Below, piece after piece: positions 22,740 through 33,077 of a stretch of 64,000 nucleotides of DNA. This stretch comes from Acanthamoeba castellanii str. Neff. Its lineage: Eukaryota > Discosea > Longamoebia > Acanthamoebidae. The notes below the pieces were generated by a model. That model searched no databases and had not been told where the DNA came from. It worked only from the letters and a program-made list of their open reading frames with translations. Where the stretch lies: assembly GCF_000313135.1 (NCBI RefSeq), contig NW_004457584.1, positions 668,797-732,796 of the forward strand, read 5' to 3'. A program made the translations under genes and the position numbers. The stretch's first letter is position 1; each line of letters opens with the position of its first letter.

Positions 22740-23848
22740 CTACAGGTGAACGAACAGAGACAAGCCTGAGATCGCTGTCGGCTGGTGAGACCTCTTGTGA
22801 TTGTCGAGAAAGTAGTTCAGATCGTCTTGGTGCCTCAGCGGAAGGAGGTCGCCATCGCTGTCCCTGAACTGGATTAGCGCCGTACTGGGAATTCGAAGCG
22901 GGCTGGTCCTCATCAGCTCCACCAGGTCGGTGTAGCGCGGAGGGGGGATAAAATGGACAAGCGATCTGTCTTGAACCATTTCTTGCTGCAGAACTATTAC
23001 CTTTAGAGTGAGCGTATCGGTGCCATGCTTTGGCTGTACGCCCTGCTGATGGTACTTCTTAACAAGAAAGACTGAGACTGTGACTGATTGGAACGGGTAC
23101 CTGCATCAGAGTCGCCACTTGGCCCTGCTTGCGTAGGCGACCAAGAGTGGGAGAACGGCTGCGGCCGACCATCTCACTCTCGGTGTGGCGGTGCTCTTGG
23201 AGCCCTACTCGCCCGATAGCAACGAAGTTCAGACAAAGGACAGGCGAAGGAAACAAAGCAAGGCATACCATCGAGCGACCTCTTCACCTCCTCGTCACTC
23301 AGATAGAGGACACGACGAACGAGGTCCAGACGTTGGCTGTCTGCGGCCAGCTCCTGCTCCTGCTCCTGCTTCTTCTTAGCGCGAGACTGAGAGATAGAAG
23401 ATCAGAAACGGGTACCTTCTCTTCAAAGTGCTGCATCAGAGTCGCAACTTTGCCCAGCTTGAGAAGGCGCCCGAGAATGGGGGAACGGCTGCGCCCGACC
23501 AGATCGCTCTCGGCCTGGCGTTGCTTTGGTCACGTCCTACTCCATGGTGATGGCAACGAAGTTCAGACAAAGGACAGGAGAATGTAACAAAGCAAGGCAT
23601 ACCATTGACCTCCTCATCACTCATAAGGAGGACCCGACAAACGAGGTTGATACGTTGGCGGTCTGCCTCCGGCTCCCGCAGCTTCTTGTTCGCCTTGGTG
23701 CCTGTAGCGACGTAAAACGAGAAGTTGCTCAACCGAATGGAACGGCGGTTATAGACGTAGTCCCGCTACACGCGAGAAGCGAGCCAACTACTTGACGTGC
23801 CGACGAAGAGAGAAGGTGCAAGCGTCAAGAGGGTGGCATACCTTTCAT
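22740..23848 (-). CDS. PB1-domain protein with a duplicated two-exon module
   Basis: The start is most likely a 7-nt exon (ATGAAAG, 23848-23842), followed by TKANKKLREPEADRQRINLV. Two related modules follow: RINLVCRVLLMSDEE then VGRSRSPILGRLLKLGKVAT, and RLDLVRRVLYLSDEEVKRSL then VGRSRSPTLGRLRKQGQVAT. The last exon reads TLTLKVIVLQQEM, PRYTDLVELMRTSP and FRDSDGDLLPLRHQDDLNYF, a good PB1 domain with the D-x-D-G-D-L OPCA loop. Introns inside the modules share the donor GGTATGCC. In module 1 the paralogous splice sites give a stop; frame is kept only with shifted sites (GAG/GTCAAT and CAAAG/CAACG), so module 1 may be decaying. The role is probably PB1-mediated assembly; partners are unknown. Confidence 0.55.
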
Positions 23849-24134
23849 GGAAGATGGAGATCGATAAGACTTGAAGAAGAAGGGATGTACGCAGCTGCCT
23901 TGGCTCTACTTGAACGTTGGCTCGTGGTAGATAAAAAAGGAAAACGAGAAATGGTTGGTTTACTTTTGCCTGCGTTGCCCAGGCGGCCCCGTGAGTGTCT
24001 TGACGAGAGGCGGACCAAGTGAGTGCCTTGAGGAGAGATAGGAAGCCGAAGGCAGATACTGTTGCGCACCAACACATGAAGACTCTCCGTGGGAACAAAA
24101 CATGAGGTGTAATTGTTGATGGGGTACCGCGCCG

Positions 24135-27100
24135 CTACACAATCTGCGCAGCGGAGGGGGAGGAGGGAGAGTGCGGGGCGCACAGGAGCACAGAGGGGTC
24201 GGCCACGTGCTCCCGAGGCAGTGGCGGCAGGAAGACCTCTTCGCCGCCTCGCTCCTCACTGGCCACGAACAGCGATGGACACACGAGCGTCGTACCTGCG
24301 TGGGTCACCTCCGCGCCAACGACATGGCTCACATACAGCTTCCTGCACCCACCACATCAGAATGTTAGCTCTCGTGTGCGGTGGTGCGTGTGCGCTGAAG
24401 TGTTCCTACCCTTCGCGCATCCATTCGGGCTGCCAGAGGAGCAGGTGAGCATCGCTCACCGCGCCGGGAGAGAGGAGGCTCTTGTGGAGACATCCGCAGG
24501 GGTACCCGCGGTCCGTCGCCAAGGGCGCCTTACCCCGCGTCACGACATGGCCCACAGCCGCGTAGTCCGACGTGGGCGGAATCGGCCGCCAGACACTCAC
24601 ACCTGCTCACCGTGTGGAATGTCAGGCATCCGCCTCTGAACACCTGCCTAGTGTGACACTCAGCGCAAGGCGTACCGGGAGTCTCTGCGGGTCGGTCGGC
24701 CGCGGCCATGCTCGAATAGACCAGCGCGAAGCCCTTGGGCGGCACCAGGGCCTGCACGTACTCGCCGCGCTGCAACGGCGGCACTTCCCTGGGAGCAAAC
24801 GCACATAGTGAGTGGTGACCGCGGGATATGAAGACGATAATGGTGATGACAATGGCGGTGAGACGGTACCGAGCAAGCAGGGCCGGGTAGATAGGCCGCC
24901 GGTAGGCTGCGTTGTCGGCGACGTCGCCCAGGCTGTGCCACCGGGCCTGTTCGTCGCCGGCGCGCAGCTCGACCTCGAGATTGGCCCACAGGTTGGTCTT
25001 GGTGTGGACCAGCACCGGTTCGAGGCCGTCCAGAGCCTGGCCCTGCAGGGCGTCCTTGTCGTCGGCCGCCTGGACGGACTTGGGCAACGTCAGCTCGTCC
25101 CTGATGAGCTGGCGCTGGTTGCGCGCCCGACGCGATCGCTCGTCCAGCCTGAGGATCGTGCCCAGCTTCTCCCGCAGCCGACCGACGATGCCGCTCGATG
25201 AGTCCGCGCCTCGCTCGATCTCGGCCTGCACGCGCTCCTTCTCCTCCTGGCGCTGGACCCGCCGCTTCTTCTTATCGCGGTACACCTGGCTCTCCAGGTG
25301 GGTCTGTTCCAGAAACTCGTCTGACGGAACCTTGACCATGATAACGCGTCAGCAGGTGTGCGTGTGCGTGTGCGTGTGCGTGTGCGTGTGAGTGTGAGTG
25401 TGAGTTCTGTACCCGTTTGAGCGGCTCGGCGCGATAAAACCGCATCTGATGCCCATTGGCTGAGTGCGACTTGACTTTGGCCAGTTGACAACTAGGCTCG
25501 GCCGCCATGAACTCCAGCCGGTGCCTCGTTATCAACAGCACCTACACAATATCACAGAAATAGCAGTACTCTGTCAGATGGGCCGTGTGTGCGGTCGTGA
25601 AAATAGTGCTTATACCGCTGTCGAGCCGGGTTGGTCGGTGACGAGTGCCCAGGGTTCGTCGTTGCTTGTGGCGGCGAGCCCAGAGATGGGCCATTGGTCG
25701 GCGCTGTTGCCCAGCGCATCCCATTCGCAAGTGGTCGGGTTCAGCACGTACGCGCGGCTCCTGTCGTCCACCGCCCACGTGGTAAATCTGTTCCAGGTAG
25801 TGATTTGCTTCGCATTCCATTCATGACTAAACGCGTGCCACTTCTGCAGCCACTCGGTCCTCCTGTGCAACAACCAGACCAGATGTGTTACTATCACACA
25901 CTTGCGCTTGAATGGGCGTTTAAACGGTGACGAACCAGAGTATCCGTCCGTCGCTGGTGATAGCGTACAGGGCACCATCAGTATCCACATCGATTGAGCG
26001 CAGGTGCGCGTTGTTGACCGCATCGACCTCCCAGCCCACCCACTTGCTGTATCTATGAAGCCGGCCCTACATAACGCGTACACTCAGTAAAATAACATAG
26101 CTTCACAGTAGATGTTGATTGAGCAGACGCGTCACGTACGTCGGTGGTAACAGCGTAGAGATCCTCGCTGGTCGTGAAGGCCAGATCGGCGATCGGCATC
26201 ATGGACTTGGCAGCCTCGACGACGAGCCGACATGAGACGGAGCTGTGATCATCACTGTTGTACTCCAGACAGCGGTGCTTCCCTTTGCCATTGTTCGGAT
26301 CATCCACTTCCAGTTCCATCGCGCCTTGCGAGTCCGCCCCGAGCTCGAATATGGTCCGTCTGTCCTGCGCCAGCACGAACGGCCGACCTTCTTTTTTGTC
26401 GACGGTGACGATCGCGGGCAAGATCACGTCTCCGTCCTCTTCTGTGTGCGCCGGCCAGAATGAGTGTGGGTGATGGACGGGTTTAAACAATTCTCGAGGA
26501 GTGGGCCGTACCAAGAGTGAGTGCTTCGGTTCGCGGTGTGGCTTGCAGCCACTTCTCTCCGTCCCACATGTGCAGGCGCTGCTGATGGTCGATGGCCCAC
26601 GCCTGCCCCGATGGGCTCCGCACAATCTGTTTCAGCTCTCCAGAGACCCGGGAGATCAACCGCCTACGCACGGTCATAAAGACATGAGAACTATGATGAA
26701 GAGACAAAAATGGAACAGCGCGCCAGTACCAGGAATCCGTGCATGCGACGGCCCACTTCGTGCCCACGCGAGGCAACACGAACTCTGTAAACACCCATAT
26801 GTAGTCAGGATCATAATCCTGATGAGAAAGAGAGAGAGACAGAGAGAGTAGGACAGACCTGCGCTTGGGTGTTCGAACTTATCGCGAATGTGCGGCGCGA
26901 AGTTCGATACGTCTCGCCGACAAATAGCCAGCGATTTCTCTCCCTTGGGCAAGTAAACCTCCCTGTGGGGAGTAAGGTACGATTTGGGCGAGTGAGACGC
27001 TTGATCAAGCCTACGCCCGAGCTGCGGGATAAACAGGGATTGGCACGTACAGTTCGGCGAGGTCTGACAGGCTACTGTACGTTTGCCGATCGTGGAAATG

Positions 27101-28381
27101 GACCATGTTGCCCTGCATGTTAACAGACGACGGTGAGAAAGGCATCAACGCCATCACCAACTTCGAAAATATGGGTCCTACCCAACCACTGACGTCCGCA
27201 TCGGCTCCATAGGAATTGAGATGCGGTATGCGGTTGTACTTGACTACGTGCATATTGCTGGTGATATTTTTACACAACACAGAAAATTGTTGAGAACAGC
27301 ATCATATCGCCCTCACATGGCAGAGGGAGAAGGAACATACCGGAAGGGTATCTTGACCTCTGCCTGGAGGAAATATTTGTACATCTTGATCCACAGTATT
27401 TTCTGTATGTGGTTCACGTGAGACATCAAACACACACAACGCTGGTTGGGAGTGTGGTCGATTTGAGGTGTTACCGGTAGCATGGAGATGTCGTCAACCA
27501 GGCCCACCTTCTGCAACCCGTAGCCGATCCAATCGGAGCAGTTGCCACACTTGAACTGCTGCGACATGATGTTCCGCAACTTGCTGCACGAGAGAGTGGA
27601 AAGTGGTTACACTCAAGTGGTGAGGACAACAACCAACCAAGATCTTGGCTCGATCTGGGACGTGCAGCTCGCACCCGTCGAGGCCAAACACGTAGTGGAC
27701 CTGACCCTCCTTCCATCGCATGTGCAGATCGAGGAAGAAGGTGTGCAGTTCTTGCAGCTGCCAGGCCGACACGCGCTCAATCCGAAGCGACACGAAGTTG
27801 CTGGGTAGATTAGAAGCGTTGGTTAGTAAGCAATGAGCGCTAGAGAGAAAGAGAGACGCACCGATTGTAGATGCCGCCCTGCTCGTTACCCACATGCCAC
27901 CCGTGAGTGCCGAAGAAGAAGTCCTCCGGCTTCACAAAGTTGACCATCTGGGGCGACTCGAAGCCGATCACGTTCACCACCTGCACCCCCCCCCCAAGTC
28001 ACCAGCCGTTAGGTGTTGTGATCACCTGAGCGCGAGGCCTGGAGCACGTACCACCGTCTCCTGGGACGGAGCAAGTCGGTAGCGCAGAGCTACATGTCCG
28101 AAGGGGTTGGTGTACGCCAGCGGCTTACCAAACAGCGTCCGGTTCTGAGCCCAACACAACATACACAACATTGTGAAAATAATTATTTATTGATTGTGGA
28201 TTAAAACCAAAAGAGGAAAGGAGAGGGTGGGGTGAAGTACTGGAAAGGGCAAGATAAAAATGAGTTCGAGGTCGGGCGGCTCGCCTTTGTTCAGGAGGCG
28301 GTCGAGTTCGCCCAATACGGTGCCCTTGTTTGCCACCTCTTCGCCATTGTACCTCCCCCACTCTCCCGCAGCTTTATCCAT
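24135..28381 (-). CDS. Large protein: permuted-papain-like region, tectonin-like repeats, Vps62-like C-terminus
   Basis: Many exons on the minus strand from the ATG at 28381 to a stop at 24135. The N-terminus (about 28150-27480) reads YTNPFGHVALRYRL, FESPQMVNFVKPEDFFFGTH, GWHVGNEQGGIYNR and KCGNCSDWIGYGLQKVGLV. A His in GHVALRY followed much later by Cys in GNCSDW is the order seen in circularly permuted papain-fold hydrolases (LRAT, PPPDE, YiiX); this is an inference. The middle (26700-25600) has repeats such as SGQAWAIDHQQRLHMWDGEK, DTDGALYAITSDGRILWFV and DDRSRAYVLNPTTCEWDALG, resembling tectonin/propeller blades. A basic helix (RDKKKRRVQRQEEKERVQAE) follows, then VWRPIPPTSDYAAVGHVVTR with a later Cys and LLLWQPEW, typical of the Vps62/DUF946 unit also found in VPS13-like proteins. 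All parts share a strand with intron-sized gaps, but one transcript has not been proved. Confidence 0.55.
25350..25405. repeat. (GTGTGC)n / (GTGTGA)n array in an intron
   Basis: Hexamer array between the exons ending in LKRVQN and beginning VKVPSDEF in the minus-strand gene. Confidence 0.8.
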
Positions 28382-28666
28382 TTCTTTTTCTTGCTGTTCT
28401 CTCGCTTGTATTCTTGCTTTTTGTCTTTATGCGCTCGCGCCACCTCCCTCCCACCGCTCATCTTGATCTCGCGAGCGCCTTCGTCTGTTCCCCATCGCGT
28501 GGCAAGACCACAGAAATTCGGAAAGAAAAAATGTAGAAATTTCATTTGGACGTCATTTATTGTGATCGAGTCACCTGGCAACGAGCTACTGTAATCTCCC
28601 ACACAACCTGGCAACGAGCTACTGGTGGTAGTCGAGAAGAGAAAGGCGGGCGTTGGGCGCCCTTTC
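28382..28666. promoter_or_regulatory. Divergent upstream region, Vps62-like gene / hybrid kinase
   Basis: 285 bp between opposite start codons. It contains a short direct duplication, CACCTGGCAACGAGCTACTG-like, at 28571-28590 and 28607-28623. No other element recognised. Confidence 0.4.
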
Positions 28667-31600
28667 ATGGAGAGAGCGGCCTACGTCGCGAGAAGGGAGA
28701 TGGAGAAGCTGGGCAAGCTGCTCGAGGCGGAGGGCTACGCGCTCACCTCGACCAACGCCGACCGCGGCACCCACTCGGTGGTCTATCACTGCCGTCGTCT
28801 CTGCCCCCAAAACGAGGAGCAAGATGGAGGAGAAGAGGCAAAAGATGGAGGAGAAAAACGGCACTGCGGTGCGGGTGAACGTGTCGCTGCCGCTGCCGCG
28901 CCACCTGAGCAACTTCCAGCACGAGCACCAGGTGGTGGAGGCCCTCATGGCCGCCGGCGTGCCGGGCATCGTCCACGTACGCGGGCGGCTCTCGCGGCCG
29001 GCCTCGAGCACGAGGCGGCCACGCTCGACCAGTGGCTCGCGCGCGACGGTCGCCCCGCTCATGAGTGCGTCCACCGCCCTACCTTCGAAAGAAATACGTT
29101 TACTCGCGTTTTTTTTAAAAAAAATTGGTTATTTGACGATTATCTGTTATCTTCTCTTGGCCCTGCCGTGCGTGTCGTGTGACGGAATGCAGCCACACAA
29201 CATCATCTGGAACAAGGAGACGGGCGAGGTCAAGATCACCGACTTTGGCGTGGCGTCGGTTGTGGAGCGCACCCGCGAGACCACCGGCGCCAGCATGGGC
29301 TCGGTGCCCATCCAATACGTGCTCGGCTCCATGGCCTACCTCGTCCCCGAGCTCTCCCTCCGCCACGCCAATAGTAGTGCCAACGGGAGCGGGAGCGAGG
29401 CGAGCGCGCGGGCGGTGGACTACCGCAGCGACTTCTACTCGCTGGGCATCACCTTCTTCGAGCTCCTCACCGGCAGCGTGCCCTTTGTCGAGCGGTCGGC
29501 GGTGCGCATGATGCACGCGCACATGGCCAAGCAGGCGGCGGCCGTGCACGAGGTCGACGCGCGTGTGCCCAAGTACGTGTCGGGCGTCGTGCACCGGCTG
29601 CTGGCCAAGTCCGTGGAGACGCGCTACCAGAGCAGCCGCGGCCTCGTCGCCGATCTCCTCCGCTGTCAGGCCATCATACAAAAACTAGAAAGCGTCGGCA
29701 ACGACAGCGAAGACGATGATGCAGAGGGGGAGGAGTTCGAGGCAGGGTTTCCGACCAAGCTCTACGGTCGCGAGAAAGAGATCGCCATGCAGTGACGGCG
29801 AGACTGGTTACCAGGAGGCCGGCCTAACGTCTGACGAGTACGACGAACACCTGGCCACCGTTGTGGCCCACAACCTGGTCATGCTCACCCACTGGGTCGC
29901 CGCCGCGCCCTGCAACTTCGCCCACTGGCACCGGCTCGTCGAGGTACTGCTCGACATAGCTGTGTCTCCCTGCAGACCAAAGGGCTTAAGGCCTGACGTC
30001 TGCATTTGTTTTGTTTTGTTGTGTATGTATGTGTGTGTGGTCGTCACGATCGTGATGGTGAAGGCGGAGCGGAAGAGTCTGCGTCTGCGCGAGACCAACG
30101 GCGGGCGTCAGATGGCAGCGATGGCCGAGGTGCTGGGCATGTACGAGGAGGTGTTTGACATGGCCCTGGCAAACGGGTTCGTGCAGGACGCCGCCATGGC
30201 CAAGGAGCTCTCCTGGCAGGTACTGTGCTTTTATTTACGTTAAGACCTCCGGGTCTCTCTAAAGAATGTATGCAATGCGGGTGAGTGCAGGTGATGAACG
30301 AGATGGCCTCCCAGTGCGCGGCGGAGTCGTTCTTTTGCTTCGCCAAGTGGGGCGCCAACCGGGCCGTGCGGCAGCGGAAAGCCGCTTCGCATTCCAGAGA
30401 TGATGAGTCCCAGCTCGGCAGCGGCGACCGTGGCGGCCCGGGAAACGTGAGCCTCTACACGACGACGGAGATCGTGGCGAGCGCGCTCGATTTCGACGCT
30501 GTGGTGCAGGCCGCGCAGCAGGTGTCGTCCATGCTCAACACCAAGGCCTCTTGCGATCGGCACTAGACCTCATCCTCGACAACACCGGTGCCACCCGGGT
30601 ACGTCAGCTGCTGCTGTCGCTCTTCCTCCAATCACTGTTATTGCTGACGTGGCATCGCATGCGTAGGGGGTTATCCTGTTGACGGAGGATACTGGCGCAC
30701 TGTCGTCAAAAGAAAGCGAACACAGCAGCAGCAGCAGTGGCGATAGTCAGGCACCTGGAGAGCAGTTGTTCATTCGCGCCAAGGCCAAGATCTCGTATGC
30801 TCAGGTGCGTCTGCTCTCGTAGCATGAGAGCTGAGAATTCGAAGCGCCCACTGTGAGCCACAACGTGATGATTGTGCGCAGCGTAAGGTGCGGGTGCGGC
30901 GCCTGTTTTACGCGGGCGACAGCCCCGACCTGCCCAACTCCATTATCAACTTCTGCTGGCACGCCAAGAGTGCGTACCCAGGAATGGGCCTTTCTCACAC
31001 TCCCAACATTCTACAACGCGCCTTACCATATGTATCACGTGCGTGTGTGCGTGTGCGTGGGGGTGTACAGCGGCGGTGGTGATCGGCGACGTGGTGGCCG
31101 ACGCGCAGTTCAAGGACGACGCCTACGTGGCCAAGCGACGGCCGCGGTCGGTGCTGTGCGCGCCGCTGTCGCTCAAGAGCAAGCACCACGGCCTCATCGT
31201 GCTCGAGAACGACATGAGCGCGGGCGTGTTCGGCGATGAACGGCTCCAGCTGGTGAGCATCCTCGCCGGCCAGCTCATTAACTCGCTCGAGAACGCGCTG
31301 CTGGCCGACGAGCTGCGGCGCGCCAACCACCGCATGGCGCGCAAGAACAAGCGGCTCGAGGAGATGGACAGCGCCAAGGACGCCTTCCTCGCCGTGGCGA
31401 GCCACGAGCTTCGCACGCCACTGACGGGCATCAGCGGCATGGCGGGCCTCATGGAGGACACGGCCATGAGCGACTACCAGGCCGAGTGCCTGCGCGACAT
31501 CGAGGCCGAGTCGGAGACGCTGCTCGAGCTGGTCAACGACGTGCTCGACCTCAGCAAGCTCAAGGCTATGAACCTGGTGCGTTGCCATCTGGCTAACACA

Positions 31601-31965
31601 ACAACAACAACAACAACAACAGGTCAGGTGGAAGCGATGGTGGTGGACCTGCCGAGCCTTAACAAGGTACAGGTGTGCCTGCTCTCCCAGCCGCGGCTCA
31701 TCCCGCTTATGGTGCTGGCCTCGCCGTCCGACACGAGCCAACGACTGCACGAGATGAATCAACAGTACTCCCCGCTGCATGTCGTCCAACTCCCCTTGCC
31801 TCCGGTGGAGTACCGGTACTGCAGCCCAATCGCACGCATCGAATATCGCACGCACTCATCGCACACGCACACGCACATGTTCAGATACGACTATTGGAGG
31901 AACTGCGAACACTCTTTGTAAAGGCTGGCACGGACGCCGGCAGTCAACCAGCCCGTGACAAGTAA
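28667..31965 (+). pseudogene. Decayed hybrid Ser/Thr-histidine kinase (kinase, GAF, HisKA; ATPase parts missing)
   Basis: The layout is that of the large hybrid kinases with an N-terminal protein kinase, an AAA-type ATPase, GAF and a histidine kinase. Seen here: MEKLGKLLEAEGY and HSVVYH (glycine-rich start), FQHEHQVVEALMAAGVPGIV, PHNIIWNKETGEVKITDFGV (DFG present), the C-lobe VDYRSDFYSLGITFFELLTG and KLYGREKEIAMQ, where an ATPase domain should begin. It stops there. Sequence resumes with TSDEYDEHLATVVAHNLVML, a GAF region (RSVLCAPLSLKSKHHGLIVL), and HisKA with FLAVASHELRTPLTGISGMA. After NDVLDLSKLK the HATPase is missing and a pseudo-receiver-like end (LLEELRTLFVKAG) follows. The HRD catalytic loop is absent and the N-lobe changes frame at about 28800 and again near 28980. 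The 3' half keeps frame across sensible introns, so a shorter sensor protein could still be made. Confidence 0.6.
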
Positions 31966-32001
31966 TAATCACACCCCTCACCTATGTACAATATCACCAT
32001 C

Positions 32002-32638
32002 TCACTCCTCGGCGAGGATGGCGTAGCCGAAGCTGTTTTTGTTGTGCTTGCCGTGGATGTGGTGTCGGTTGAGCCACCAGAGGTAGCAGCTCCAGTAGGC
32101 CCCGCTGCACTCGTCCACGAGCTGCGGCAGCAGCAGCACGCTCGCCACCGGCGTGACGAAGGTCATGAGCAGGGCCGACAGCGCGAAGGCGAAGCCGGCC
32201 AGCACCCGGTCGAGCGCGGCCAGGTGGACCATCTTGGCGCCGTAGAGGAGCGGCGACCACATCACACTGAGCACCAGCCCGAGACCGTACGTCACCAGCG
32301 CGCCTGCCCGCTCCGGGCTGTCGTCAGGGCTGGACCACACTAAGACTGAGGCCAGTCCCGCCAGGCAGTAGCTCAGCGGCCGAACCTTGTGCAGCACCTG
32401 GCGCCACCTCTGTGGTGGCGGCTTCTGCAATCATCAACTGCGTTACTTACTGGAAGAAGAAGTAGAGGGGGGCTAGAAGTGGTACATGCAGGTTACGCTT
32501 CCAGTTCTTGGCGCTGGCGCTGCGAAAGTGGTTGGCGGTGATGGTCGTGGCGGCCCAGGGCAGCAGCACAAGCGCCGCGGACACGGGCAAGGGCCACGCA
32601 AGCACCAGACGCAGCGTGGCGGCCCACCACCCCTCCAT
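32002..32638 (-). CDS. TspO/MBR-like membrane protein, paralogue 1
   Basis: Two exons (32638-32486, 32424-32002) give 191 residues. Exon 1: RLVLAWPLPVSAALVLLPWA, then NHFRSASAKNWKRNLH. Exon 2: four more hydrophobic segments with LVLSVMWSPLLYGAKM and, near the end, ECSGAYWSCYLWWLNRHH. Five membrane segments and the pattern W-S-P-L-x-Y-G plus a tryptophan-rich last helix fit TspO/MBR (translocator protein) proteins, which bind cholesterol, porphyrins and benzodiazepine-type ligands in mitochondrial or bacterial outer membranes. The substrate here is unknown. A paralogue with the same exon boundary lies at 40161-40883 on the other strand. The ATG at 32638 is chosen because the upstream frame runs over a different-looking leader. 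Confidence 0.75.
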
Positions 32639-33077
32639 CCTGGTCCTTTCAGCTCTGCCGCAAACGCAAAGAGAGCACAACCTCAAACCCCGCTGAGGGG
32701 CACGGACGTGGCACGCCTCTTCGGTGAAAGCTGCCTCTTGTCTTGTTGTTGGGCTGGCTGCCAAGATGAGCTCAGCTGCTCAGCACAGCCACCTCCTGCC
32801 AGACAGCTGTCTGAAGGAGAATAAAGATATTTCTACGAAGCCAAATCTAACAGTCTTTTGTTGCATGCGGCGAAGTGGAAGCGTGGCCACAATTGGGGTG
32901 ATTACCACGCACCAACGACAACTCTCGACATCCTTGCCCGTGAGGTTCATCCTGTGCCGCAGTCCCCTTCTCGTCTCCACGCAATCATCGCCCACATCAG
33001 CGATCTTGAACAAATCGTCACTGCATTCGAGATTATTTGCTTCTTCTTTGTTTATCCGACGCTTCACGCATCACAGC
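32639..33077. promoter_or_regulatory. Divergent upstream region, TspO paralogue 1 / TRMT1
   Basis: 439 bp between opposite start codons. Open frames here (for example a leader in frame with TRMT1 from 32724) have no protein-like character. Nothing else seen. Confidence 0.35.

Noticed and set aside
23129..23795. Plus-strand open frames (152 and 89 aa) over the PB1-C gene
   Set aside because: They are antisense to the repeated modules and look alike only because the modules are duplicated.
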